From Pseudomonadota bacterium (GTDB lineage Bacteria > Pseudomonadota > Gammaproteobacteria > Steroidobacterales > Steroidobacteraceae), in assembly GCA_016703895.1 (NCBI GenBank), contig JADJBE010000006.1:186001-250000 (forward strand): DNA of 64,000 nt. The letters are read 5' to 3'. The position numbers and the translations under genes are program-made. Shown in pieces: positions 50,775 to 59,782 of this stretch. A model generated the notes under the pieces. The model saw only the letters and a program-made list of their open reading frames with translations, did no database searches and was not told where the DNA came from. How positions within the stretch are numbered: position 1 is the stretch's first letter; every line of letters begins with the position of its first letter.

Positions 50775-52073
50775 ATGCATTTGGCAGAACGCGGCTATTT
50801 TCTCATTGCCCTGACCGGGCTGCTGGCGATCATTGGCATCTGGTCTGACGATGCGTCGCTGCAGTGGTCATGGTGTTGGCCGGCGCTCCTGCTGTGCCTC
50901 GGGCTGGCGCTGGAGGCCTGGCTGGCGCCACGCATCAGGCTGCACGCCGAGCTGACATTCGAGCAGCGGTTGTTGTTAGGCAGAAGTACCAGTGCCGTAT
51001 TCCGCTTGCGCAACGATTATGCGCGGGCGGTGACGATTCAGTACGCGCGTGTCTTGCCCGCTGCGATGGTCGGCGATCAAACGGTGGTGAAGATTCGTGT
51101 GCCGGCTGGCGCCGTGGTCAGCCAGCGCTGGTTAGTTCGCCCAGCGCGCCTCGGCCCAGGAACATTCTCGCCATTGCCGGCGCGGCTGCTGGGTCGTCTC
51201 GGATTCGCGTGGTGGTCGGACCGCGTGGCGCTGCAGACACCGTTTAGTGTGGCACCTGATGCGCTCTCGGGTAGTCGGGAGCGCTTGCGTGGTGACGCTC
51301 GCGGCGAGGCAGCCCTGGCGGCTCCTGGTCATGGCAGCGAGCTGTTTCAGTTGCGCGCGTATCGCCCCGGCGACCCCTTCGCACGCATCGACTGGAAGGC
51401 GAGTGCGCGGGCGCGTGAGTTGATCTCGCGCGAAATGAGTGCCGATCGTAACCTCGCAATCGTGCTGGTAATTGATGCCGGGCGTATGTCTCGCATGGCT
51501 GCCGGCCAGCTCGACAGACTAGGCCTGGCGGCCAATATCGCAGCGCGTTTTGCCGAGCAGGCAGTGCGTATTGATGATCGGGTGGGCTTGATCGCCTATT
51601 CAGACCGCGTCTTGGCGCGTTGTGCACCGGATCGCGGCCGGCTGGCGGTGAGGCGCATCCGTGACGCGCTTGAACGACTCGTTACTGACGGCGCGGAATC
51701 GCAGCCGACGGTTGCGGCGCAGGCGCTGGCGCAGACGTTGCGCTCGCGCAGTCTGATCGTGTGGCTTGCCGATTTCGATGATCCGGCTAACACAGCTGCG
51801 TTGCACGCGGCGGTGGCGCCACTATTGCGGCGACACGTGGTCATCTGTGCGGCGGTCGACAGCGAGTCGATGCAAGCCTTGGTCACGCGACCCGCGCGCA
51901 ACTGGCGCGACCCTTACATTGCGTTGGCGGCTGGCGCCGAGCTCGAGCGTATCGGGCGGCAGGCCGCCGCGTTGCGTGGCGCCGGGGCGCTCGTCGTCCG
52001 TGCCAGCGAGCAAGACCTCGAGAGCGCTGTCCTCAGGGCATATCGAGAACGGCGGCGCTTGCGTCAAATCTGA
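50775..52073 (+). CDS. DUF58 domain-containing membrane protein
   Basis: 432 residues from ATG 50775. Two membrane helices lie near residues 8-23 and 31-45; a beta-rich middle follows; then the DUF58 signature ELFQLRAYRPGDPFARIDWKASARARELISRE and a vWA-like domain (LAIVLVIDAGRMSRM ... VGLIAYSDRVLAR) with a partial MIDAS-like DAGRMS. MoxR ATPases typically act on such proteins. It is the last gene of the rightward operon and converges with the RDD-SpoIIM gene 30 bases away. Confidence 0.88.
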   Translation: MHLAERGYFLIALTGLLAIIGIWSDDASLQWSWCWPALLLCLGLALEAWLAPRIRLHAELTFEQRLLLGRSTSAVFRLRNDYARAVTIQYARVLPAAMVGDQTVVKIRVPAGAVVSQRWLVRPARLGPGTFSPLPARLLGRLGFAWWSDRVALQTPFSVAPDALSGSRERLRGDARGEAALAAPGHGSELFQLRAYRPGDPFARIDWKASARARELISREMSADRNLAIVLVIDAGRMSRMAAGQLDRLGLAANIAARFAEQAVRIDDRVGLIAYSDRVLARCAPDRGRLAVRRIRDALERLVTDGAESQPTVAAQALAQTLRSRSLIVWLADFDDPANTAALHAAVAPLLRRHVVICAAVDSESMQALVTRPARNWRDPYIALAAGAELERIGRQAAALRGAGALVVRASEQDLESAVLRAYRERRRLRQI

Positions 52074-52103
52074 GCGCTGTTTTTGTGCATGTGCGACTCT
52101 GCA

Positions 52104-53546
52104 TCAAACCGGCAGCGGCCGACGGTCGCGACTCCGGCCGGCCAGATCACCGCGCAGCAGCGCGACCATGAACAGGAAGTACCCGCAGCCAATAATGATG
52201 CGCGGCAGCAGTGGAATATCGGCATTTGGCGAGACAAAGCCCTCGATAAAACCGCAGCCCACCAATAGTAGACTAACAGCTACCAAAACCCGGCCACCGT
52301 CCTTGCTGGCCGCAGCGAACGCGCGGGCACGCTGACCGGGACCGCTTCGAAACAGCGATTCGCCCGCGTATGACCCGGCAGCCCCTGCAAGACAGATGCA
52401 CGATAGTTCTACCGGTCCGTGCGCGACGATGAACTGAAACAAACGGTCATCGAGACCATGATGCGCCGTGAACGCAAACAGCGCACCGATCAGCAGGCCG
52501 TTGGTGCCGATGATGTATAGCGTGCCGAGTCCGAACAGAAATCCAGACACGAAAGCGAACAGCGCCACCACGATGTTGTTGGTCAGCAGATCGATCGACA
52601 ACACCGATGGCGGCGTCACGTTCAGCAGACTATCGGTCCACAGCTCGCCGCGCTCGACGGTGGCGATCATGTCAGGCGAGGCAAACAGCGCGATCAAGTT
52701 GGGATGACTGCTGACCAGCCAGCCGCTGGCCAGCACGCACAGCAAGAACCAGAGTGTGACCCAGACAATATGCGCGCGCATCGCGACCAGTGCCGCCGGT
52801 ATTTGATCGCGGAACAGACTCCAGAGGGCGTAGTCCCAGCGGATACGGCTCGAGTCGATCAGCGCATGGAGTTGGCCATAGCGCGACTCGAGCGTCGCTC
52901 GGGTTGCTGCAGCCTGGTCGCGGCGGGCGATCGCCACGTCATGCGCCAAGGCGCGATAGTCAGCGAGTGGTTGCAGCGCAGCGTCGAGTGTTTCGACGGG
53001 GTCGGTCGAGACCACCGGTTGCTCGCCTTCGTACACCAATACGGTGGCTGCTGCCAGATCGCCGATACGCACGTGACGGCGAGTGCCGAGCACGAATCCC
53101 AGCCCGACGACATAGCCGACCGGCATCGCGTCTACCAGCCGGAATACATTACGCAACAGCAGTGCGCCCACCGACGCGGTGCCACCTGACATCGCGACGA
53201 CGCGCACGCCAGCCAGTCGTTTTCCCGGCGTGCGGCCGTGCGTCGCGACCTCCAGCACGATGTGGTACAAAAAGTAGATTGCGGAGGCGGGCACAGCCAC
53301 GACCAAGTACCACAGCGTTTCGGCGTCGTCGGGAATACTCAGCGACACACTGCCGTTGATACCCCAGGCGGCTAACAAGTACCACGACGCTGCCAGGCTG
53401 GCGCGCATCACCCAGTCCATAAGAAAGGCGAACGACCGTACGCCGGGGCCGGCGAGCGGCAGGTGGACTGGTACGCCAGTGGCGGTATTGATCCGTAGTT
53501 CGGGTGCGAGTACCCAGTCGTGTGCCGATGGGACCGAGGTGGTCAT
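52104..53546 (-). CDS. RDD-SpoIIM (DUF95) fusion membrane protein
   Basis: 480 residues. Residues 1-175 form an RDD domain (RSFAFLMDWVMRASLAASW with the Arg-Asp pattern, and HGRTPGKRLAGVRVVAMSGG). After a charged linker, residues about 215-470 resemble the stage II sporulation M/DUF95 family (FRDQIPAALVAM, NNIVVALFAFVSGFLFGLGTLY, LFQFIVAHGPVELSCICLAGAAG, GCGFIEGFVSP). In related genomes RDD and SpoIIM-like proteins are often separate genes beside MoxR/DUF58 operons; here they are fused and on the opposite strand, facing the DUF58 gene. The function is probably membrane or envelope linked. It starts two bases after prfA ends. Confidence 0.85.
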   Translation of the reverse strand: MTTSVPSAHDWVLAPELRINTATGVPVHLPLAGPGVRSFAFLMDWVMRASLAASWYLLAAWGINGSVSLSIPDDAETLWYLVVAVPASAIYFLYHIVLEVATHGRTPGKRLAGVRVVAMSGGTASVGALLLRNVFRLVDAMPVGYVVGLGFVLGTRRHVRIGDLAAATVLVYEGEQPVVSTDPVETLDAALQPLADYRALAHDVAIARRDQAAATRATLESRYGQLHALIDSSRIRWDYALWSLFRDQIPAALVAMRAHIVWVTLWFLLCVLASGWLVSSHPNLIALFASPDMIATVERGELWTDSLLNVTPPSVLSIDLLTNNIVVALFAFVSGFLFGLGTLYIIGTNGLLIGALFAFTAHHGLDDRLFQFIVAHGPVELSCICLAGAAGSYAGESLFRSGPGQRARAFAAASKDGGRVLVAVSLLLVGCGFIEGFVSPNADIPLLPRIIIGCGYFLFMVALLRGDLAGRSRDRRPLPV

Positions 53547-53548
53547 CG

Positions 53549-54652
53549 TCAGGCGGCGCCAGCCCGCTCTTCCGCCGCTAGCAACTCCGCTTGATGCTCC
53601 TGCTGCAATGCGCCGATCAATTCATCGAGCTTGCCCTGCATCACATCGCCCAGTTTGTAGAGCGTGAGGTTGATGCGATGGTCTGTGACACGCCCTTGCG
53701 GGAAGTTGTAAGTGCGGATGCGTTCAGAGCGATCGCCGCTGCCCACCTGCGACTTGCGCTCGGCCGCTTCCGCCGCGTCACGTTTCTCGCGCTCTGCGGC
53801 CACCAGTCGCGCCTTGAGCAACGCCATCGCGCGCGAGCGATTCTTGTGTTGCGACCGTTCGTCCTGGCATTCCACCACGATGCCGGTAGGCAGATGGGTG
53901 ATGCGAATCGCCGAGTCGGTCTTGTTGACGTGCTGTCCGCCGGCACCGCTCGCGCGGAAAGTATCGACCCGCAGTTCGGCCGGGTTGAGTTCGAGCTGCT
54001 CGCGCTCCTCCAGCTCCGGCAATATCGCCACCGTGCAGGCCGAAGTGTGGATGCGGCCTTGCGCTTCGGTCGCTGGGACTCGCTGTACGCGATGCGTGCC
54101 GGACTCGAATTTCAGCGAGGAAAACACGCCACTGCCCGCGATGCGCGCAATGATCTCCTTGTAGCCGCCATGCTCGCCCCGATTCTCTGACAGTGTTTCG
54201 ACTTCAAAGCCGCGCGCCTCGGCGTAGCGCGCATACATCCGAAACAGATCGCCGGCAAAGATCGCCGCCTCATCGCCACCGGTGCCCGCACGAACCTCGA
54301 GGAATATGTTGCTGTCGTCACGCGGATCCCGCGGCACCATGAGCTTCTGCAGCTCCAGCTCCACACCGCTCAAGGCAGTGCCTAGCCGGACCATCTCCTC
54401 CGCACCCATCTGACGCATATCGGCGTCACCGTCGCTGCTCAGCTCGCGCGCCGATTCGAGTTCGCTTTCGAGCGTCCGGAAGGCTCCGAACCGCTCGGTG
54501 ACCGGCGTCAGGCGTGCATATTCGACCGACAGTTCGCGGAACTGCCGCGTGTCATTGATGATCTGGGGTTCAGCCAGCAAGCGGCCCACCTCCTCGAATC
54601 GGTCGGTGATTTTCTCGAGGCGTGTCCGGATGGAGTCTTTCACGGCCAGCAT
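53549..54652 (-). CDS. prfA: Peptide chain release factor 1
   Basis: 367 residues from ATG 54652. The stop-codon-recognition domain precedes the catalytic loop GAGGQHVNKTDSAIR, whose Gln is the PrmC substrate. Other RF1 landmarks: FLEVRAGTGGDEAAIFAGDL, ESGTHRVQRVPATEAQGRIHTSA, VECQDERSQHKNR, and RSERIRTYNFPQGRVTDHRI. It terminates at UAA and UAG. Divergent from the TPR gene; downstream it runs into the RDD-SpoIIM gene after two bases, an unusual partner. Confidence 0.96.
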   Translation of the reverse strand: MLAVKDSIRTRLEKITDRFEEVGRLLAEPQIINDTRQFRELSVEYARLTPVTERFGAFRTLESELESARELSSDGDADMRQMGAEEMVRLGTALSGVELELQKLMVPRDPRDDSNIFLEVRAGTGGDEAAIFAGDLFRMYARYAEARGFEVETLSENRGEHGGYKEIIARIAGSGVFSSLKFESGTHRVQRVPATEAQGRIHTSACTVAILPELEEREQLELNPAELRVDTFRASGAGGQHVNKTDSAIRITHLPTGIVVECQDERSQHKNRSRAMALLKARLVAAEREKRDAAEAAERKSQVGSGDRSERIRTYNFPQGRVTDHRINLTLYKLGDVMQGKLDELIGALQQEHQAELLAAEERAGAA

Positions 54653-54679
54653 TGTAATCTGGTGCCGGCGAGCTTGGGC

Positions 54680-54685
54680 TATAGT
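54680..54685 (+). promoter_or_regulatory. Possible -10 element for a leaderless TPR-protein mRNA
   Basis: TATAGT at 54680-54685 lies six bases before the ATG at 54692, so transcription could start on or next to the ATG. No ribosome-binding site is visible before the ATG. No strong -35 is present at 17 bases. Confidence 0.35.
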
Positions 54686-54691
54686 GTCGCC

Positions 54692-56392
54692 ATGAACGTC
54701 AAGCACGACTCGCGCCCGACCACGGCGACTCTATTGGCTCTGCTGCTGCTGCTGTTGCCGGTGCACACAGCAGGTGCGCTCTCACAACAGACTGCCACCG
54801 ATCCCGACCTCACGCTCGCCGAATTGACACTCACCAATGGCGATTGTCGCGCTGCCGCGGAGAAATTCCAGAAACTTGCCGTGCGTCGTCGCGAGGCAGC
54901 AGTGGCAGAGCGCGCTGCCGCAGTGGGGGCGCAATGCAGTCACCTCGATGCAGAACTGAAATCCGCACGGCGCTGGCAGGCACTCGACCCCAAGTCGCCC
55001 GATGCCGCGCGCGCGCGCGCGCTTGCCGCCATCAAACTGGGACGGACCGGTGAGGCACGTGATGCGCTCGGCGAGTTCCATCAAATGGTGACTGATCGAG
55101 GCGTGATCGAGGCGATACCGGTCGCGAGCGAAGCCGTCGGCGCTTGGCCGCTGTTTGCCGCGTTGACGCCAGTGTTCGATAGTCCGAAGGCTCGTTACGA
55201 TTTGTTGATCGCGGCGTCCGATCTGGCGCTCGACGCGTTTGATTTCGCGGCGGCTGAGCGCTATGCGGACCGCGCGCTTGACGAAGACCCGGCGTCGGGC
55301 GAGGCGCGGGCTCGGCTCGCGACCACGCATGCCATGCGTGGCGAATCGATCGACGCGATCGCGCTGGCGCGAGAAGCGGTGGCGCTGGCGCCCGATGATC
55401 GGCGTTTTGCAGTCGTCGATACGCTGGTCCGGCTCGATCGTTTGGCAGAAGCGCGGCAGGAACTGACTTCGATGCAGGCAGACGGGATCGCCGCAGTCGA
55501 AGCCGAATTGCGACTAGCACGGCTCGACTTCCAGGCCGGGGATCTCGATGCGGCGCAGCGGCGATTCGGCGCACTGTTGCAGGCCAAAGACGCAGCGCCA
55601 GAAGCGTTTTATTTCCTCTCGATGATCGCCGAGCGGCAGAAAAAATTCGATGTTGCGCTGGAGGGCTATCAGCGACTGATCAGTGCGGGCGCTGGCGTCA
55701 TGGTGCGCAGCCGCGCCGCGCGGTTGCTGCTCAAGCGCGGCGATCAGAATGATGCGTTCGCGCTGCTCGACGCGGTCGTCACTGCTGATCCGTCCGCAGG
55801 GCTTGAGGTGGAGCTAATCAAGGCGTCGCTGCTCGATGAGCAGAAACAAGGCGAGGCATCGCTCGCGATTCTCGACTCGGCCAGCGAGCGCTTTGCGAAT
55901 CATCCTAGCGTCAGGTACCAGCGCGCCTTGGCGCTCGACAAGCTCGGCCAGTACCGTGATAGCTTCAAGCTGCTCGAAGTGCTGCTGAAAGATCGCCCTG
56001 ACGATCCGACCATCATGAACGCCTACGGCTATTCGCTCGCCGACCGAAATCAACAATTGCCGCGTGCCGAGCAACTGATCGTCAAGGCGCTGGCCGCGGC
56101 GCCCGACAATCCGGCGGTGCTTGATAGCCTGGCCTGGGTGCGCTTTCGCCACGGCGACGCAGCCAGTGCTCTGCCATTGTTGGAACGCGCGTATCGAGTC
56201 TTCCCGGACGCTGAGATCGCGGCCCATTGGGGTGAGGTGTTGTGGGCGCTCGAGCGGCAGGCCGAGGCGCGCGTCATCTGGGCGCGGGCGTTGGCGCGCA
56301 GCCCGGACGCCGAGATCCTGCGTGCAACTATCGTGCGGCTCACGGGCGCCGAGCCGGTGCCGCCGCCGACGGAAGCGGCGACCACGATCTAG
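54692..56392 (+). CDS. Exported tetratricopeptide-repeat protein (566 aa)
   Basis: Signal peptide from ATG 54692 (LLALLLLLLPVHTAGALS). The rest is almost wholly TPR helices, with clear units such as FDFAAAERYADRALDEDPAS, AEARQELTSMQADGIAA, GDLDAAQRRFGALLQAK, KFDVALEGYQRLISAG and LPRAEQLIVKALAAAPDNPAVL. This architecture lies directly upstream of lolB in several gammaproteobacteria. The likely setting is the periplasm, as a scaffold for outer-membrane or lipoprotein work. The stop is ten bases before lolB, so co-transcription is likely. Confidence 0.88.
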   Translation: MNVKHDSRPTTATLLALLLLLLPVHTAGALSQQTATDPDLTLAELTLTNGDCRAAAEKFQKLAVRRREAAVAERAAAVGAQCSHLDAELKSARRWQALDPKSPDAARARALAAIKLGRTGEARDALGEFHQMVTDRGVIEAIPVASEAVGAWPLFAALTPVFDSPKARYDLLIAASDLALDAFDFAAAERYADRALDEDPASGEARARLATTHAMRGESIDAIALAREAVALAPDDRRFAVVDTLVRLDRLAEARQELTSMQADGIAAVEAELRLARLDFQAGDLDAAQRRFGALLQAKDAAPEAFYFLSMIAERQKKFDVALEGYQRLISAGAGVMVRSRAARLLLKRGDQNDAFALLDAVVTADPSAGLEVELIKASLLDEQKQGEASLAILDSASERFANHPSVRYQRALALDKLGQYRDSFKLLEVLLKDRPDDPTIMNAYGYSLADRNQQLPRAEQLIVKALAAAPDNPAVLDSLAWVRFRHGDAASALPLLERAYRVFPDAEIAAHWGEVLWALERQAEARVIWARALARSPDAEILRATIVRLTGAEPVPPPTEAATTI

Positions 56393-56402
56393 GGCGGCCG
56401 GC

Positions 56403-57035
56403 ATGCGACCGCGTTCCCGGCCGGCCACCGCTGGCTCGTTAGTCTGGTTGTTAGTCATTGGTGCGGTGCTGGGCGGCTGTGTTGCGGAGCCACGACGCGC
56501 GAGTGCGGTGTTGTCCATTGCGGACGGATCCTGGCCGGAGCGTCGCGCCAGCCTGCAGGAGCTCGCGCAGTTTTCACTCTCTGGCCGTATTGCTATTGCT
56601 GCGGCAGAGCAGGGGTTCTCGGGCAATCTTCGCTTTGGGCAAGCTGGCCAACGCAGTGATTTGATGATTGATGGGCCCATGGGCATAGGTGGCCTGCACA
56701 TCGGCTGGGACGGCGAAGCGATTGAGGTCGTCACTAGCCGTGGGCTTCGCCTGGATGGTGCGGCCGCACGTGCTGAGATCGAACGACGCTTGGGTTTCGC
56801 ACTGCCATTGGCGGAGCTGCGTTATTGGCTGCTCGGTGTTCCCGCGCCAAACGCGCCGGCGCAGGAAACGCTGCGCGAGGTCGACGGCGTTGCCAAGAGA
56901 TTGGCAGGTTTGCAGCAGAGCGACTGGGTGATCGACTATGCGAGCTACGGCACCGCACCGGCATTGCCAAACAAACTAACGGCGCGTCGGGCGGATACGC
57001 GGGTGCGCATTGTGGTCGATCGTTGGCAGCCATGA
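56403..57035 (+). CDS. lolB: Outer-membrane lipoprotein receptor LolB
   Basis: 210 residues from ATG 56403. Lipoprotein signal with lipobox LGGC (VIGAVLGGC). LolB features: FSLSGRIAIAAAEQGFSGNLRFGQ, a hydrophobic protruding loop (DGPMGIGGLHIGWDG), LRYWLLGVPAP and WVIDYASYG. It accepts lipoproteins from LolA and inserts them in the outer membrane. It lies in the conserved lolB-ispE-tRNA-prs order. The stop is ten bases before the ispE start used here. Confidence 0.92.
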   Translation: MRPRSRPATAGSLVWLLVIGAVLGGCVAEPRRASAVLSIADGSWPERRASLQELAQFSLSGRIAIAAAEQGFSGNLRFGQAGQRSDLMIDGPMGIGGLHIGWDGEAIEVVTSRGLRLDGAAARAEIERRLGFALPLAELRYWLLGVPAPNAPAQETLREVDGVAKRLAGLQQSDWVIDYASYGTAPALPNKLTARRADTRVRIVVDRWQP

Positions 57036-57045
57036 CGCGCGCGCT

Positions 57046-57927
57046 GTGCTGATCAGCCCGCTTGACCCGTCCCAGCGAACCGAATGGCCGGCGCCGGCCA
57101 AGCTCAATCTGATGTTGCATGTCACGGGTCGCCGCGCCGACGGGTACCACGAGCTGCAAACGGTTTTTCAGCTGCTGGATCTCTGCGACACCGTCGCGAT
57201 CACTCTGCGCGACGATGGGCGGATCGAGCGGCCGCAGGGCGCCATCGGAGTACCACCAGCCGCAGATTTGGCCGTGCGGGCCGCACAAGCGCTGCGTGAG
57301 CACACGGGTACGGCGCTCGGCGCAAATCTGTTCGTGACCAAGCGGATCCCGATGGGTGGCGGGCTCGGCGGCGGGAGCTCTGACGCGGCCACTACGCTGG
57401 TCGCTCTCAACCAGCTCTGGAGCACCGGGTTGGATTGCGATGAATTGGCGGCGCTGGGCGGCAAATTGGGCGCTGATGTGCCGGTTTTCGTCAGGGGGGC
57501 GTCCGCTTGGGCCGAAGGGACTGGCGAACGACTGCGGCCGCTCAGCCTGCCCGAGGCCTGGTATGTCATCGTCCATCCCGGTGTCTCCGTGCCCACAGGC
57601 GAGATCTTCCAGGCATCTGAATTGACAAGGAATTCCCCGCTCACGACAATACGCGGCTTTTTCGCGACGGGTGGCCGCAACGATTGCGAGCCTGTCGTAC
57701 GATCACGGTATCCGGCCGTGGCGGACGCGCTGACGTGGCTGGCGCGCTGCGCGCCGGCGCGCCTCACCGGCACCGGGTCGTGTGTGTTCGCGCGTTTCGG
57801 CACGGCCGTTGAGGCGGAACGGGTCGCAGCACGAGTGCCGGACACGTGGAGCAGTTTTGTAGCGCGGGGCGTCGACGAGTCGCCCCTCATGATCGAGTTG
57901 CACCGGTGGGGTGTCGCCAAGTGGTAA
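57046..57927 (+). CDS. ispE: 4-diphosphocytidyl-2-C-methyl-D-erythritol kinase
   Basis: 293 residues from GTG 57046; TTG 57010 is an alternative that would overlap lolB. GHMP-kinase motifs: WPAPAKLNLMLHVTGRRADGYHEL, the ATP loop PMGGGLGGGSSDAAT, and TGTGSCVFARF. It phosphorylates CDP-methylerythritol in the non-mevalonate isoprenoid pathway. The last seven codons and the TAA stop lie within the tRNA-Gln gene (57907-57927). Confidence 0.93.
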   Translation: MLISPLDPSQRTEWPAPAKLNLMLHVTGRRADGYHELQTVFQLLDLCDTVAITLRDDGRIERPQGAIGVPPAADLAVRAAQALREHTGTALGANLFVTKRIPMGGGLGGGSSDAATTLVALNQLWSTGLDCDELAALGGKLGADVPVFVRGASAWAEGTGERLRPLSLPEAWYVIVHPGVSVPTGEIFQASELTRNSPLTTIRGFFATGGRNDCEPVVRSRYPAVADALTWLARCAPARLTGTGSCVFARFGTAVEAERVAARVPDTWSSFVARGVDESPLMIELHRWGVAKW

Positions 57928-57981
57928 GGCAGCGGGTTTTGATCCCGCCATTCGGAGGTTCGAATCCTTCCACCCCAGCCA
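57907..57981 (+). tRNA. tRNA-Gln (anticodon TTG)
   Basis: A 75-base cloverleaf with encoded CCA. The acceptor stem TGGGGTG (57907-57913) pairs with CACCCCA (57971-57977), then discriminator G and CCA. The anticodon stem GCGGG/CCCGC frames the loop TTTTGAT, anticodon TTG. The T arm holds GGTTCGAATCC. The 5' 21 bases double as the end of ispE, so its promoter must lie inside ispE or it is processed from the ispE mRNA. Confidence 0.95.
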
Positions 57982-58019
57982 CTCGATGTTAGTCAGTAGG
58001 ACGCAAGGAGCCAAGCAAG

Positions 58020-58976
58020 TTGGTTGATTCGGATACACCTGCACTGTTCGCTGGCAACGCCAATCCGTTGCTCGCGCAGGACATCGCGCGGCATCTGATG
58101 ACGCCGCTCGGCCGCGCCACGGTGGGTCGGTTCTCCGACGGTGAGGTGAACGTTGAGATCATGGAGAACGTGCGCGGCCGCGACGTGTTCATCCTGCAGC
58201 CGACGTGCCCGCCCGCCAACGACCATCTGATGGAGCTATTGGTCATGGTCGATGCCTGTCGGCGCGCGTCCGCCGCGCGCATTACGGCAGTCGTACCGTA
58301 CTTTGGTTACTCGCGGCAGGACCGCCGGCCCCGCGCCACGCGCGCGGCGATCACCGCGAAGCTCGTCGCCAATATGCTGCAGAGCGCCGGGGTTGATCGT
58401 TTGTTGACGATCGATCTGCACGCCGACCAGATCCAGGGTTTTTTCGACATTCCTGTGGATAACGTGTACGCCTCGCCGGTTTTGTTAGGCGACGCTTGGC
58501 GCCAGCGGCAAGACAAGATGATCGTCGTATCGCCCGACGTGGGCGGTGTGGTGCGCGCGCGCGCGCTGGCACGGCGTCTGGACGACGCCGATCTCGCCAT
58601 CATCGACAAACGTCGGCCACGGCCGAACGAGTCGAAAGTGATGAACATCATCGGTGACGTGGTTGGCAAGAGCTGCGTGCTGGTCGATGACATGGTCGAT
58701 ACGGCCGGCACACTTTGCGCGGCGGCTCAGGCCTTGAAGGATGAAGGCGCGACGCGCGTCGTGGCCTACATCACGCACGCCGTGTTGTCCGGCAACGCGA
58801 TCGAGAAGATCAGCAAGTCGACGCTCGATGAACTGGTGGTCACCGATACTATTCCCTTGTCATCCGCCGCGCGGGACTGTGGGCGCATCCGCCAGTTGTC
58901 AGTGGCTGCACTGTTGGCCGAGACGATTCGTCGCATCCGCGATGAGGAGTCGGTCAGCAGTCTCTACATTGACTGA
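58020..58976 (+). CDS. prs: Ribose-phosphate pyrophosphokinase
   Basis: 318 residues from TTG 58020, supported by AAGGAG (58005-58010) nine bases upstream. Motifs: ALFAGNANPLLAQDIARHL, the flexible-loop region YFGYSRQDRRPR, DLHADQIQGFFDIPVDN and the PRPP-binding loop VLVDDMVDTAGT. It makes PRPP for nucleotide, histidine and tryptophan synthesis. It starts 38 bases after tRNA-Gln and is followed by rplY. Confidence 0.96.
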   Translation: MVDSDTPALFAGNANPLLAQDIARHLMTPLGRATVGRFSDGEVNVEIMENVRGRDVFILQPTCPPANDHLMELLVMVDACRRASAARITAVVPYFGYSRQDRRPRATRAAITAKLVANMLQSAGVDRLLTIDLHADQIQGFFDIPVDNVYASPVLLGDAWRQRQDKMIVVSPDVGGVVRARALARRLDDADLAIIDKRRPRPNESKVMNIIGDVVGKSCVLVDDMVDTAGTLCAAAQALKDEGATRVVAYITHAVLSGNAIEKISKSTLDELVVTDTIPLSSAARDCGRIRQLSVAALLAETIRRIRDEESVSSLYID

Positions 58977-58990
58977 AGTGTTTTTGGGTG

Positions 58991-59014
58991 ATGCGCGTTG
59001 GTCGCGACGCGCAT
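58991..59014 (+). terminator. Hairpin between prs and rplY
   Basis: ATGCGCGT (58991-58998) and ACGCGCAT (59007-59014) form a perfect 8-bp stem with an 8-base loop. Only TCTGTT follows, so it is at best a weak terminator or an RNA processing/stability element in the prs-rplY transcript. Confidence 0.35.
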
Positions 59015-59043
59015 TCTGTTAGCTAATCATTGGAGTCACAATC

Positions 59044-59760
59044 ATGCGAATTACTTTCGAACTCGACGCCGAGTTTCGCGAGATGCAAGGCAAGGGTGCG
59101 AGCCGCCGCCTGCGTCACGCGGGCAAGGTGCCGGCCATTCTCTATGGCGGTCATCTCGAACCACGCCAACTGGCGTTCAACCACCAGAAGCTGATGACGC
59201 TGGTGGAAAACGAGAAACTCTACTCGTCCATCATCAGCATCAATGTTGGTGAGGAAAAGCAGCCCGTCATTATCAAGGACATGCAAATGCACCCGGCCAA
59301 GAGCCGGGTCGTGCACATGGATTTGCAGCGCGTGCTCGAGAATGAGGTGATTCGCATCCATTTGCCGATTCACTTCAAGGGTGAAGCGGCCGCACCGGGC
59401 GTGAAGACGCAGGGCGGCGTGCTGGCCCATCGCATGTCAGATGTCGAAGTGGTCTGCCTGCCGGCGGATCTGCCCGAGTATCTCGAGCTCGACCTGACCG
59501 AAATGAACATCAACGAGTCCAAGCATTTGTCGGATTTGCCGCTCCCCAAGGGTGTGACGATTCCAGCGCTTGCAAAGACCGATTCGGTCGTTGTGTCGAT
59601 CCACTCGCCACGCGCAGAGGAGCCGGAGGCAGTTGCCGCCGCCGCCGAGGGCGCTGTTGCGGCACCCGCTGCTGGTGCCGTTGGCGCTGCCGCGGCTCCG
59701 GCCGCGGCAGCTGGCGATGCCAAGAAAGACGCTGGCAAGAAGGACGCCGCCAAGAAGTAG
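59044..59760 (+). CDS. rplY: 50S ribosomal protein L25 (CTC type)
   Basis: 238 residues from ATG 59044 with GGAG upstream. The N-terminal L25 domain binds 5S rRNA (REMQGKGASRRLRHAGKVPAILYGG), then the CTC/TL5 C-terminal domain (VIRIHLPIHFKGEAAAPGVKTQGG, LPEYLELDLTEMN). The last 40 residues are an Ala-rich linker ending in a Lys/Asp/Ala tail (KKDAGKKDAAKK), probably disordered. This is the long CTC form and not the short E. coli L25. Partners with prs and pth in a conserved order. Confidence 0.95.
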   Translation: MRITFELDAEFREMQGKGASRRLRHAGKVPAILYGGHLEPRQLAFNHQKLMTLVENEKLYSSIISINVGEEKQPVIIKDMQMHPAKSRVVHMDLQRVLENEVIRIHLPIHFKGEAAAPGVKTQGGVLAHRMSDVEVVCLPADLPEYLELDLTEMNINESKHLSDLPLPKGVTIPALAKTDSVVVSIHSPRAEEPEAVAAAAEGAVAAPAAGAVGAAAAPAAAAGDAKKDAGKKDAAKK

Positions 59761-59782
59761 TTGCCCGCAAATGTTCGTTCGG

